Source: Aureimonas pseudogalii
GTDB lineage: Bacteria > Pseudomonadota > Alphaproteobacteria > Rhizobiales > Rhizobiaceae
Assembly: GCF_014196835.1 (NCBI RefSeq)
Contig: NZ_JACIEK010000004.1
Location: 62,001-126,000, forward strand
Length of the DNA stretch: 64,000 nt
Direction of reading: 5' to 3'
A program made the position numbers and the translations under genes. The notes under the pieces were generated by a model. That model was not told the DNA's origin. It made no database searches and was given only the letters and a program-made list of their open reading frames with translations. Each line of letters opens with the position of its first letter. Position 1 is the first letter of the stretch. Of the stretch, positions 8,529 to 16,430 are shown one piece after another.

Positions 8529-9563
8529 ATGACCTCCGAAGCTCTCGAAACCCCGGCGGCAAGGCGCCTCTACGGCCAAGGCCCGATCTTCGCCGTGGCG
8601 CCGATGATCGATTGGACCGATCGTCACTGCCGGTTCTTCCACCGCCTGCTGAGCGCCGACGCCCTTCTTTATACCGAGATGGTGGTGGCCGACGCGATCC
8701 TCCACGGCGACCGCGAACGCCTGCTCGGCTTCGACGCCGCCGAGCAGCCCGTCGCCCTCCAGATCGGCGGGTCGGACCCGGGGAAGCTCGCAGAGGCTGC
8801 CCGCATCGGTGCCGGCTTCGGCTACCGCGAGATCAACCTCAATGTCGGCTGCCCGTCCGATCGCGTCCAGTCCGGGGCCTTCGGCGCCTGCCTGATGCGT
8901 GAGCCCGAGCTCGTCGGCCGGTGTCTCGCCGCGATGCGAGAGGCCGTCGACGTGCCCGTCACCGTCAAATGCCGGATCGGCGTCGACGAGCAGGACCCGG
9001 AACCCGCGCTGGACGCCTTGGCCGATTGCTCGGTCGATGCCGGCGTCTCCGCCATCTGGGTGCACGCGCGCAAGGCCTGGCTGCAGGGGCTGAGCCCGAA
9101 GGAGAATCGAGACATCCCGCCGCTCGACTACGAGCGCGTCTTCCGCCTGAAGCAACGCCTGCCCTCGATGTTCGTCGGGCTCAACGGCGGCCTCGCGACC
9201 GTCGCCGACGCTGCGTCGCATCTCGGCCGCGTCGACGGCGTGATGATGGGCCGCGGCATCTATGCCGATCCCGCCGGTCTCGCCGAGGTCGGTCCGTTCG
9301 TGCACGGACGGGCGAGAGAGGCGATCGACTATCCCGCCGTGCTCGGATCGATGGTGGACTATTCCGGGCGTCACGTGGCGCGAGGCGGGCGGCTGGGTCA
9401 GGTGACCCGTCACATGCTCGGCCTGTTCACGGGGCTGCCGGGAGCGCGGCGCTGGCGGCAGGTCCTTTCGGAGGGCGCGCCGCGCGCGGATGCCCGGCCG
9501 GAGCTGATCCTTGAGGCCTTCGCCGAGGTCGAGTTGCCGACGGGGCAGAGCGCGGCCGCCTGA
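8529..9563 (+). CDS. dusA: DusA, tRNA-dihydrouridine synthase
   Basis: This 344-residue FMN TIM-barrel protein has the family signature: [14 protein letters not shown] at the N-terminus, [10 protein letters not shown], and the catalytic Cys in [21 protein letters not shown] and LNGGLAT are also typical of DusA rather than DusB. It reduces uridines to dihydrouridine in the tRNA D-loop (positions 20/20a in E. coli) with NADPH. The start at 8529 follows a purine-rich site; an in-frame extension upstream lacks conserved sequence. It is divergent from acpXL and ends 12 bases before the convergent protease gene. Confidence 0.92.
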   Translation: MTSEALETPAARRLYGQGPIFAVAPMIDWTDRHCRFFHRLLSADALLYTEMVVADAILHGDRERLLGFDAAEQPVALQIGGSDPGKLAEAARIGAGFGYREINLNVGCPSDRVQSGAFGACLMREPELVGRCLAAMREAVDVPVTVKCRIGVDEQDPEPALDALADCSVDAGVSAIWVHARKAWLQGLSPKENRDIPPLDYERVFRLKQRLPSMFVGLNGGLATVADAASHLGRVDGVMMGRGIYADPAGLAEVGPFVHGRAREAIDYPAVLGSMVDYSGRHVARGGRLGQVTRHMLGLFTGLPGARRWRQVLSEGAPRADARPELILEAFAEVELPTGQSAAA

Positions 9564-9575
9564 GGTGTCGGGTCG

Positions 9576-10283
9576 TCAATCCGTCAGGATCAGCCGGTCG
9601 CCGCGAAAGTCGAAGGACGAGAGCGTGCCGAGGAAGCTCATGCCGAGCAGGCCGAGCCCGAGGCCCGGCCCGTCCGTCACCACGGCCCGCACGTTGCGCC
9701 GCTCGATCGCGCCGACACGAAGGCTGTCGATGACGATCGGCGCAGCGGCGGCGATGCCGTTGGCGGTCTGGATGCGCGCATCGTAGCGAAGCGACGCCGT
9801 GTCGATGCCGATGGTCTCGGCGACGTCGCGCCCGAGTGCCACGACGCTGGCGCCGGTGTCGACGAGGAACGAGACGGGGCGCCCGTTCGCGGTGGCATCG
9901 ACATGGAAATGTGCGTCGCCGGCGCGCGCCACGAGAACCCGGCTGCCATCCGCACCGGTGGTCGAGACGGCGCGTCCGGGCAGGAGCACGGCCAGCATCC
10001 GGTCACCGACGCCGCGGACCTCGTCGGCGAAGGCATAGGCGCCGATAAGGGCCGCGAAGGCGACGATCCAGATCGCCGCGCTGCGCAGAGCTTCGCGGGC
10101 CCGGCCGCGGAACGCCGTCACGAGACCGGCGCCGAGAACGCAGCACCAGATGCCGGTATAGACGAGCGAGGCGAAGCGGTCTTCGCCGAGCCCCGTCGCG
10201 GTGCCGACGTCGCCGAGCATCAGCCAGACGACGGCCGCCGCGATGACGACCAGGATCGCAAGGAGAGCCCAGCGCCGCCCCAT
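9576..10283 (-). CDS. Membrane-anchored retropepsin-like aspartic protease
   Basis: This 235-residue protein has three predicted N-terminal TM helices (about residues 4-20, 38-56 and 67-83) followed by a soluble domain with the aspartyl protease motif VSFLVDTGASVVALG. It also has the second half typical of retropepsin-like clan AA proteins (LGLLGMSFLGTLSSFDF). This matches the TIGR02281-type family found across alphaproteobacteria. A single DTG motif means it must dimerise to be active. The catalytic domain is probably periplasmic. The start at 10283 lies two bases past the stop of the DUF1289 gene, so the two are likely co-transcribed. The substrate is unknown. Confidence 0.82.
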   Translation of the reverse strand: MGRRWALLAILVVIAAAVVWLMLGDVGTATGLGEDRFASLVYTGIWCCVLGAGLVTAFRGRAREALRSAAIWIVAFAALIGAYAFADEVRGVGDRMLAVLLPGRAVSTTGADGSRVLVARAGDAHFHVDATANGRPVSFLVDTGASVVALGRDVAETIGIDTASLRYDARIQTANGIAAAAPIVIDSLRVGAIERRNVRAVVTDGPGLGLGLLGMSFLGTLSSFDFRGDRLILTD

Positions 10284-10285
10284 CG

Positions 10286-10495
10286 TCAGAGCGCCGATCC
10301 GCCGAGCGGTCTCGGCGCCGCGAGGCGAGCGGGCAAGTCGGCCAGAATTTCGGCCTTCCGTATGTCGGACGCGCCGCCCCAGGCCATGATCTCCTCGATC
10401 GTGCGCCCGCAGCCACGGCACCAACCGGTGGCCGTATCGAGAACGCAGAGGGCGATGCAGGGCGACGGGACGGCGGCGGCAGAGAGGGCGGTCAT
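10286..10495 (-). CDS. DUF1289 small cysteine-rich protein
   Basis: This 69-residue protein has the DUF1289 pattern SPCIALCVLD followed by GWCRGCGRTIEEIMAW. Four cysteines are spaced as in a metal-binding knuckle. The biochemical role of the family is not established; Fe-S or zinc binding is plausible from the cysteines. The ATG at 10495 is used, with a GTG one codon earlier also possible. It is tightly coupled to the retropepsin-like gene downstream. Confidence 0.85.
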   Translation of the reverse strand: MTALSAAAVPSPCIALCVLDTATGWCRGCGRTIEEIMAWGGASDIRKAEILADLPARLAAPRPLGGSAL

Positions 10496-10547
10496 CACGG
10501 CGACATAGGCGGGTGCTCTGCCGGGCGCAACGACGCGGCGATCACCT

Positions 10548-12056
10548 TCAGGCGAATTCCGGCATGGCCGGCATCACTTCGAGCACGCGGGCGTGCGGGA
10601 AGATGGCGATGGCCTCGGTGCCCTGCCGCAGCTTGGAGTGCAGCTCGAACTCGCCGTCGTGCAGCTTCACCAGCGCCTGCACGATGGGCAGTCCGAGGCC
10701 CGTTCCCTGCTCGGCGCTCTTGATGGCGCTCGATCCCTGCCCGAACGATGACAGGACGATCGGAATCTCGTCGGCGGGAATGCCGGGGCCGTTGTCGCGC
10801 ACCGAGACATACTGTCCGCCGCCGGCCGTCCAGCCGACCCGGAGCACGATCTGTCCGCGTTCCGGCGTGAACTTCACGGCGTTCGACAGGAGGTTCAGCA
10901 CCACCTGCCGGAGCGAGCGCGGATCGCCCCACAGCTGGGGCAGGCCGGGCTCGTATTTCTCGACGATGGTGATCGCCTTCGCATCCGCCTTCATCTGCAC
11001 GAAATGGCGCGAGTCGCGGGCGATCGAGACGAGATCGACCGCCTCCTCGTTCAGCGTGTAGCGGCCGGCCTCCACGCGCGAGAGGTCGAGGATCTCGTTG
11101 ATGAGATCGAGCAGGTGCTGGCCCGACGTGTGGATGTCGTCGACATATTCCTTGTAGGTCGCGTTGCCGACGGGCCCGAGGATCTCGTTGGAGATCACTT
11201 CCGAGAAGCCGAGGATCGCGTTGAGGGGCGTGCGCAGCTCGTGGCTCATCGTGGCCAGGAACTGCGACTTGGCGAGATTGGCCTCTTCGGCCCGCCGCCG
11301 CGCGTCGTCCGAATAGAGACGGGCGGTCTCGATCTCCGCGACGAACTGGTCGCGCTCCGCCCGGTGCCGAAACCGCTCGACGAGGCCGGCCCGGAGCCGG
11401 ATCGACACCACGGCGAAAAACGGGATGGCGACGAAGAGCAGCGCGTCGAGAACCGACGCCAGCGTTCCCGGCGTCGCGGCCAGCCGGTAGGCGAGGGCGA
11501 CCGCCAACGGCGAGAAGGTCAGGAGCACGACGCCGCCGAGCGCGAAGGTGCAGAGCGACGTCGCGGCGATGGCGGCCATCGGCAGGGCGAAGCGCGCGAC
11601 GTCGGAGGCGATCGGGCCGCAGGCCTCGTCGCAGCCGGGAAGAAGCACGTAGAGGGCCCAGGGCAGCCCCACCGCCACGGCGCCGGCCTGAACCTTCGTC
11701 TGCCAGCGGCGAACTTCGAAGACGCGGCGCGGCGCGCGCTCGAAACGCATCGCGAGGATCGCGGCCACGGCCGAGCCGGCAAGTGCGAGCAGGAACCAGC
11801 CTGCCCCCAGAAGCGGCGCGCCCGGCGCCAGAAGACCGGCGCCGATCGCCGCCAGCGCTGCGAGCGCCGGAAGGAAACGTCGTCCCTGAGCGGCGTGGTG
11901 ATCGAGAAGTTCGAACTCGATGCGCGGCGGCAAGCCGCTCGCCGACGTCAGCTGGTCGCGCGCGGCCTTCAGCGTGCGCGCCAGCTCCACGTCGCGAGCG
12001 GGCCGCTTCGAGCGAGCCGGCGTCGTATCGTAGGAGGGCGGGGCGACGATCGACAT
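10548..12056 (-). CDS. Membrane sensor histidine kinase (PleC/DivJ/PdhS-like HisKA)
   Basis: This 502-residue kinase has about six TM helices between residues 62 and 222, a short coiled linker, HisKA with phospho-His H272 (SHELRTPLNAILGFSE), then HATPase_c with N box (LLSNAVKFTPE), G1 (DNGPGIP) and G2 (GTGLGLPI). The HisKA sequence with DIHTSGQHLLDLINEILD resembles the PleC/DivJ/PdhS group that feeds DivK/CtrA signalling in alphaproteobacteria. The membrane sensor differs and the pathway is only suggested. No response regulator gene is adjacent. The promoter faces the Lrp gene across an intergenic region with a paired CTTAAG site and GC-rich tandem repeats. Confidence 0.87.
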   Translation of the reverse strand: MSIVAPPSYDTTPARSKRPARDVELARTLKAARDQLTSASGLPPRIEFELLDHHAAQGRRFLPALAALAAIGAGLLAPGAPLLGAGWFLLALAGSAVAAILAMRFERAPRRVFEVRRWQTKVQAGAVAVGLPWALYVLLPGCDEACGPIASDVARFALPMAAIAATSLCTFALGGVVLLTFSPLAVALAYRLAATPGTLASVLDALLFVAIPFFAVVSIRLRAGLVERFRHRAERDQFVAEIETARLYSDDARRRAEEANLAKSQFLATMSHELRTPLNAILGFSEVISNEILGPVGNATYKEYVDDIHTSGQHLLDLINEILDLSRVEAGRYTLNEEAVDLVSIARDSRHFVQMKADAKAITIVEKYEPGLPQLWGDPRSLRQVVLNLLSNAVKFTPERGQIVLRVGWTAGGGQYVSVRDNGPGIPADEIPIVLSSFGQGSSAIKSAEQGTGLGLPIVQALVKLHDGEFELHSKLRQGTEAIAIFPHARVLEVMPAMPEFA

Positions 12057-12114
12057 GAAGGATTCGGGGACTCTACGCGGACGTCATCGGGCACCCTCAG
12101 CATGTTGCGGAAAG

Positions 12115-12133
12115 CTTAAGAAATTGGCTTAAG
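12115..12133. promoter_or_regulatory. Paired CTTAAG palindromes in a divergent promoter region
   Basis: Two perfect CTTAAG hexamers (12115-12120 and 12128-12133) are separated by aaattgg, 58-77 bases upstream of the kinase start and about 190 bases upstream of the Lrp gene. The TTAA cores are nine bases apart, not the seven of a CtrA box. This is therefore an unidentified, possibly protein-binding, site. Confidence 0.4.
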
Positions 12134-12167
12134 GAACCGCGAAAAGGCAAGGGATCGCCGCTCGCCC

Positions 12168-12206
12168 GCACCCCGCCGCCGCACCCCGCCGCCGCACCCC
12201 GCCGGC
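12168..12206. repeat. 13-bp GC-rich tandem repeat, three copies
   Basis: The unit gcaccccgccgcc occurs at 12168-12180 and 12181-12193. A third copy at 12194-12206 differs at one base (gcaccccgccggc). It is non-coding and lies between the divergent kinase and Lrp genes. Confidence 0.85.
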
Positions 12207-12321
12207 CGCGGATCGCCGCCCGGCGGAGTGGGGTTTGCGCGGCATCGCGCCGAGATGTGAAGGACGGGCCGCGGCACTTCCGGTAGAGAAGGGGGCTCGG
12301 ACGCTGGACGGAGAATCGCGA

Positions 12322-12807
12322 ATGGATCGGCTCGACAAGAAAATCCTGAGACTGCTTCAGGAAGATTCGACGCTGGCGGTCGCGGACGTCGCCAAGCGGG
12401 TGGGACTGTCGACGACGCCCTGCTGGCGCCGGATCCAGAAGCTCGAGGAGGAGGGGGTGATCGTGCGGCGCGTGGCGGTGCTCGATCCCGTCAAGGTGAA
12501 CACGAGGGTCACCGTCTTCGTCTCGGTCCGCACGAGTTCGCACACCACGGAATGGCTGAAGCGCTTCTCGGAGGTGGTGAACGAATTCCCGGAAGTCGTT
12601 GAATTCTATCGCATGAGTGGCGACGTCGACTATCTCCTGCGGGTCGTCGTGCCCGACATCGCGGCCTACGACGCCTTCTACAAGCGGCTGATCGCCCGCA
12701 TCGAGATCCGCGACGTCTCCTCCGCCTTCGCCATGGAGCGCATCAAATACACGACCGAGTTGCCGCTCGACTACATGATCCTGGAGAAGGACCAGCGCGA
12801 GAGCTGA
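12322..12807 (+). CDS. Lrp/AsnC family transcriptional regulator
   Basis: This 161-residue protein has an N-terminal winged HTH (LDKKILRLLQEDSTLAVADVAKRVGLSTTPCWRRIQKLEE) and a C-terminal RAM/ligand domain (VVEFYRMSGDVDYLLRVVVPD). It is close to Lrp-type feast/famine regulators that sense amino acids and act as octamers or tetramers. The start at 12322 is preceded by GGAG eight bases upstream. Neighbours do not identify its target: it is divergent from the histidine kinase and convergent with the beta-hydroxyacid dehydrogenase. Autoregulation is common in the family. Confidence 0.9.
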   Translation: MDRLDKKILRLLQEDSTLAVADVAKRVGLSTTPCWRRIQKLEEEGVIVRRVAVLDPVKVNTRVTVFVSVRTSSHTTEWLKRFSEVVNEFPEVVEFYRMSGDVDYLLRVVVPDIAAYDAFYKRLIARIEIRDVSSAFAMERIKYTTELPLDYMILEKDQRES

Positions 12808-12826
12808 CCCTTCCCATAGCCGGGCT

Positions 12827-12848
12827 CTCGCGGGGGCGATCCCGCGAG
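12827..12848. terminator. Hairpin between convergent genes
   Basis: The perfect stem CTCGCGGG/CCCGCGAG has a six-base loop in the 48-base gap between the Lrp gene end and the dehydrogenase end. There is no T-tract on either side. Its position suits a bidirectional transcription end, but efficiency is uncertain. Confidence 0.5.
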
Positions 12849-12855
12849 CCGAGCG

Positions 12856-13722
12856 TCAGCGATCGAGCCGCGCCAGCAGCGACGACGTATCCCAGCGCTT
12901 GCCGCCCATCGCCTCGATCTCGGCGTAGAACTGGTCGACGAGTGCCGTGACCGGCAGCGAGGCGCCGTTGCGGCGGGCCTCGGCGAGGCAGATGCCGAGA
13001 TCTTTGCGCATCCACTCCACCGCGAAGCCGAAATCGTACCGACCGGCCTCCATCGTCTTGTGCCGGTTCTCCATCTGCCACGACCCGGCGGCGCCTTTGG
13101 AAATGACCTCGACCACCTTGGAAATGTCGAGCCCGGCCTTCTGACCGAAATGGATGGCTTCCGACAGACCCTCGACCAGCCCCGCGATGCAGATCTGGTT
13201 CATCATCTTGGTCAGCTGCCCGGCGCCGACCGGGCCCATCAGACCCACCATGCGCGAGTAGCTGTCGAGGACCGGACGCGCGGTCTCGAAATCGGCGGGA
13301 TCGCCGCCCACCATCACGGTCAGCACCCCGTTCTCGGCGCCGGCCTGTCCGCCGGAGACGGGCGCATCGAGAAAGCGAGCGCCGGCCTTCGACGCGGCGA
13401 GGCCGAGCTCACGCGCGAGTTCGGCGGAAGCGGTCGTGTGATCGACGAGGAGGGCACCGTGGGCCAAGCCGGCGAGAACACCATCGTCGCCATAGAAGAC
13501 CGAGCGGACGTCGTCGTCGTTGCCGACGCACATGAAAACGATCTCGGCGCCGTCCGCAGCCGTACGCGGTGTCGGCGCCGCGCGCCCGCCGAACTCCGCG
13601 GCCCAGAGATCGGCGCGACTCTGCGTCCGGTTGTAGACGGCGACCTCGTGTTGGCCCTTGCGTACGAGGTGGCCCGCCATGGGAAACCCCATCGTTCCCA
13701 AGCCGATGAACGCTACTTTCAT
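12856..13722 (-). CDS. Beta-hydroxyacid dehydrogenase (3-hydroxyisobutyrate dehydrogenase/tartronate semialdehyde reductase family)
   Basis: This 288-residue NAD(P)-dependent enzyme starts with the Rossmann motif FIGLGTMGFPMAGHL. It contains the substrate motif DAPVSGGQAGAENG and the catalytic Lys in GQLTKMMNQIC. Family members reduce tartronate semialdehyde or oxidise 3-hydroxyisobutyrate; motifs do not separate these with certainty. It is divergent from a TetR-type regulator gene at 13922, and a 28-base palindrome lies between them. This makes it the likely target of that regulator. The start at 13722 begins the Rossmann fold directly, with no alternative upstream worth adopting. Confidence 0.87.
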   Translation of the reverse strand: MKVAFIGLGTMGFPMAGHLVRKGQHEVAVYNRTQSRADLWAAEFGGRAAPTPRTAADGAEIVFMCVGNDDDVRSVFYGDDGVLAGLAHGALLVDHTTASAELARELGLAASKAGARFLDAPVSGGQAGAENGVLTVMVGGDPADFETARPVLDSYSRMVGLMGPVGAGQLTKMMNQICIAGLVEGLSEAIHFGQKAGLDISKVVEVISKGAAGSWQMENRHKTMEAGRYDFGFAVEWMRKDLGICLAEARRNGASLPVTALVDQFYAEIEAMGGKRWDTSSLLARLDR

Positions 13723-13864
13723 TTGTTTGACGTCTTCTATTGGAGGATCTGGAGTCCAATCGGCATCGAAAGAGTCTGCACGCGTGAAACGAAATTGACG
13801 CGACGGCATTTCGAGCGGAGTGGAATGTTCAATTGCACAAGACAGACTATCTGGAATTTGCAAA

Positions 13865-13892
13865 GTCAGTATTACGATTTTTCGATACTGAC
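13865..13892. promoter_or_regulatory. Palindromic operator candidate for the TetR-type regulator
   Basis: Perfect 8-bp inverted arms gtcagtat (13865-13872) and atactgac (13885-13892) are separated by 12 bases, in an AT-richer 200-base gap between the divergent dehydrogenase and regulator genes. Size and position, 30-57 bases before the regulator start, fit a TetR-family operator that could control both directions. Confidence 0.65.
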
Positions 13893-13921
13893 AGCAGGCT
13901 TTTCGTCGGGGGATCGTGGAC

Positions 13922-14701
13922 ATGCAGGGTAAGGACAGGTCGGAACACGGTAGACCGTCCGCGTTGTGCGTGGAACCCGACGAAAAACTCGTCGACGTGC
14001 CGGCGCGTCGGCGTGGCCGGCCCCTGAAGGGCCAGTCGGAGACCTTGACGCAATCGATCATCGACGTGGCGACCGATCTGTTCCTGACCGACGGTTTCCG
14101 CGCCACCAGCATGGACGCGATCGCCGCGCGAACCGGAAGTTCGAAACGCACGCTCTATGCCCGCTTCCCTTCGAAGCTTCATCTCTTCGACGAAGTGGCG
14201 GCACGCTTCGCGCATCGGCGTCAGGCGGTGTTCGAGCGGGCCGAGGGGTCCGGGGAACCGCTCGTTCATTTGCTTCAGAAGGTCGCGCGCGATTTGCTGG
14301 AGGATGCGGTCAGTATCGACAGCATCGCGATGTTCCGGCTGCTCGTGGCCGAGGGCTACCGTCTGCCCGAACTCAAGCTCATCGGCCATGAGCGCCTGTT
14401 CGAGCCGATGATCCGCACCGTCTCGACGATCCTCGCCGAAGCGGTGCAGCGAGGCGAAGTGGTGGATCTCGATCCCGTGCTCATCGCCGAGCAGTTCATC
14501 GAAGCGGTGAGCGGACGGGAGGTCCGGCGGATCGCCTTCGGATATGAACCCGCGGGAATGACTCCTGAGCGACTGGCCCGTCTGTCCACGGTGGTCAGTC
14601 TCTTCCTCGACGGCATTTCTGCGCCCCGACGGGGATCACTGGAACAGTCGGGCGTCTCTGCCGGCCTGCATCGCGAGGCGGGTGGCCGGATCGAAAGCTA
14701 G
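13922..14701 (+). CDS. TetR/AcrR family transcriptional regulator
   Basis: This protein of about 259 residues has a basic leader (ARRRGRPLKG), then an HTH near residues 40-90 (ATDLFLTDGFRATSMDAIA, then GSSKRTLYARFPSK). The C-terminal half is an AefR-like ligand domain with VAEGYRLPEL. ATG 13922 lies eight bases after GGGGGA; a GTG six bases earlier would be too close to that site. It is divergent from the beta-hydroxyacid dehydrogenase with a clear palindrome between them, so local repression with autorepression is likely. The inducer is unknown. Confidence 0.88.
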   Translation: MQGKDRSEHGRPSALCVEPDEKLVDVPARRRGRPLKGQSETLTQSIIDVATDLFLTDGFRATSMDAIAARTGSSKRTLYARFPSKLHLFDEVAARFAHRRQAVFERAEGSGEPLVHLLQKVARDLLEDAVSIDSIAMFRLLVAEGYRLPELKLIGHERLFEPMIRTVSTILAEAVQRGEVVDLDPVLIAEQFIEAVSGREVRRIAFGYEPAGMTPERLARLSTVVSLFLDGISAPRRGSLEQSGVSAGLHREAGGRIES

Positions 14702-14740
14702 TCACCCCGCATCGTTGATGCCGGCCCACCCGCGTTGCGT

Positions 14741-15532
14741 TCAGCGGATGAGATGGCGGGCGAGGCGCTTCTCGGCGAGGGCGGTAAGGTTGCGGACGAC
14801 TTCGACGATGACGAGGTAGAAGATGGCTGCCCAGACATAGGTCTGGAAGTCGAACGTCTTGGAGAAGGCGCGCCGCGTTTCGCCGAAGAGGTCGAACACG
14901 GTGATAATCGCGACGATCGCCGAGGCCTTCACCATCAGGATGAATTCGTTGGCGTAGGGTCGCAGCGCCACCATCAGCGCCTGCGGCGTGATGATGCGCC
15001 AGAGTGTCACGAAGCGGGGAAGCGCGAGGGAGCGGGCGCCTTCCCACTGCCCGCGCCCGACACTCTCGACGGCACCACGCAGGATCTCGGTCTGGTAGGC
15101 CGCCGTGTTGAGCGCCAGCGCGAAGATCGCGCAGTACCAGGCCTCGCGGAAGAACCACCAGAGACCGACGCTTTCGAAGGCGCCGCGAAAGCTGCCGAAG
15201 CCGTAATAGACGAGGAAGATCTGCGCAATTGCCGGCGTGCCGCGGAAGAAGGAGACGTAGCCGAAGCTCGCACCCCGCGCCCATCGGTTCGACGACATCC
15301 GCCCCATGACGAGGGGAACGGACAGAAGCGCGCCGATCCCATACGACCACGCCACGAGCGACAACGTCGTGCCGAGGCCCCGGAGGTAGACGGGGCCGTA
15401 GGTCTCGACCAGCTGCGGATCCCACACCCGCACGAGGTAGAGAACCAGCAGCACGATGCCGACCGCCCAGAGGGCAAGGGTCACCATGCCGAGCGGACCG
15501 ATCTGGCGGCGGGCAAGCGCGGTCGGCATCAT
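14741..15532 (-). CDS. Polar amino acid ABC transporter permease (HisM-type)
   Basis: This 263-residue inner-membrane protein has about five TM helices, with the FRGTPAIAQIFLVYYGFG segment and an EAA-like loop (GARSLALPRFVTLWRIITPQ) that docks with the ATPase. It belongs to the His/Glu/Gln/Arg permease family. Its start overlaps the stop of the neighbouring permease by four bases, so translation is coupled and the two form a HisQ/HisM-type heterodimer. The substrate is inferred from the lysine/arginine/ornithine-type binding protein at 16431. No ATP-binding subunit gene lies next to this operon. Confidence 0.9.
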   Translation of the reverse strand: MMPTALARRQIGPLGMVTLALWAVGIVLLVLYLVRVWDPQLVETYGPVYLRGLGTTLSLVAWSYGIGALLSVPLVMGRMSSNRWARGASFGYVSFFRGTPAIAQIFLVYYGFGSFRGAFESVGLWWFFREAWYCAIFALALNTAAYQTEILRGAVESVGRGQWEGARSLALPRFVTLWRIITPQALMVALRPYANEFILMVKASAIVAIITVFDLFGETRRAFSKTFDFQTYVWAAIFYLVIVEVVRNLTALAEKRLARHLIR

Positions 15533-16239
15533 CGGATCACCTCTCCGCGGCGCGTCCAGATCTCAACCCGGCGCAGGACGATCGATGACAGCAGCGTCAG
15601 AACGAGGAAGAGGACGCAGGCGAGCCCGTAGAAGAAGAACTGCTCACGCGTCACGCGGGCCGCCACACCCGTCTGGCGCAGGATGTCGGCCAGCCCGATC
15701 ACCGAAACGAGGGCGGTGTCCTTCAAGAGATTGAGCCAGACGTTCGAGAGCCCGGGCAGGCTGATCCGCAGCAGCTGCGGAAAGATCACCAGCCGCAGAA
15801 TGCGCCCCCCCGACAAGCCGAGCGCGCGTCCGGCCTCCCACTGGCCGGTGGGGATCGCCTTGAACGCCGAGAGGAACACCTCGCTCGAATAGGCCGAGAA
15901 GACGAAGCCGAGCGCGATCATGCCGGCGAGGAAGCTGGAGACTTCCACGGGGCCGCCGCCGAGCGAGGCGCTCAGCGCGTTGATGGCGTTCTGTCCGCCG
16001 TAATAGACGAGGAAGAGGGTCAGCAGCTCCGGAAGGCCCCGGAAGATCGTCGTGTAGATGTTGGCCGACAGCCGCAGGGCGGGATCGCTGCCACGCTTGG
16101 CCATGGCGAGCGCCAGCCCGGCGATGAGGCCGAACGGCAATGTCGATAGCGCGAGGGAGACCGTCACGAGAACGCCGAACGCGATCTCGTCGCCCCAGCC
16201 GGTCTCGCCGAACTGCAGGAGCGAGAAAAGCGCGCTCAC
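15529..16239 (-). CDS. Polar amino acid ABC transporter permease (HisQ-type)
   Basis: This 236-residue inner-membrane protein has TM helices around residues 18-45, 60-85, 95-120, 150-175 and 195-222. It carries the family motif FRGLPELLTLFLVYYGG and the EAA loop GRALGLSGGRILRLVIFPQ. It pairs with the overlapping downstream permease. It lies 191 bases downstream of the binding-protein gene, and a strong inverted repeat sits in that gap, a usual arrangement for making more binding protein than membrane subunits. Confidence 0.9.
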   Translation of the reverse strand: MSALFSLLQFGETGWGDEIAFGVLVTVSLALSTLPFGLIAGLALAMAKRGSDPALRLSANIYTTIFRGLPELLTLFLVYYGGQNAINALSASLGGGPVEVSSFLAGMIALGFVFSAYSSEVFLSAFKAIPTGQWEAGRALGLSGGRILRLVIFPQLLRISLPGLSNVWLNLLKDTALVSVIGLADILRQTGVAARVTREQFFFYGLACVLFLVLTLLSSIVLRRVEIWTRRGEVIR

Positions 16240-16260
16240 GTCGCAGCCGCCGTTTCGCCG

Positions 16261-16298
16261 CCGCGGTCCCGGCGAGGGAAGGCGGCATGGGACCGCGG
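16261..16298 (-). other. Intercistronic hairpin between binding protein and permeases
   Basis: Perfect 10-bp arms ccgcggtccc (16261-16270) and gggaccgcgg (16289-16298) have an 18-base loop, located just upstream of the permease start. It is inferred to be an mRNA-stabilising or partial-termination element within the operon. Confidence 0.6.
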
Positions 16299-16430
16299 GA
16301 CGGCAAGAGCCGAGAGAAGGGGTTCGTGCATCCGGATGGGGTGCCTGCGCTCGGGGCCCGACCCCGGAGGGTCATGGGCCGGGCGGGACGAAGGACCGGA
16401 CGCGGCGCTCGCCACATCCGGCCGGGCGGC

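Noticed and set aside
12115-12133. CtrA box upstream of the histidine kinase
   Set aside because: The TTAA cores are nine bases apart rather than seven, so it does not meet the CtrA consensus. Kept only as an unassigned paired palindrome.
12168-12206. CRISPR-like or mobile-element repeats
   Set aside because: Short 13-base units are directly adjacent with no spacers. This is a simple tandem repeat.
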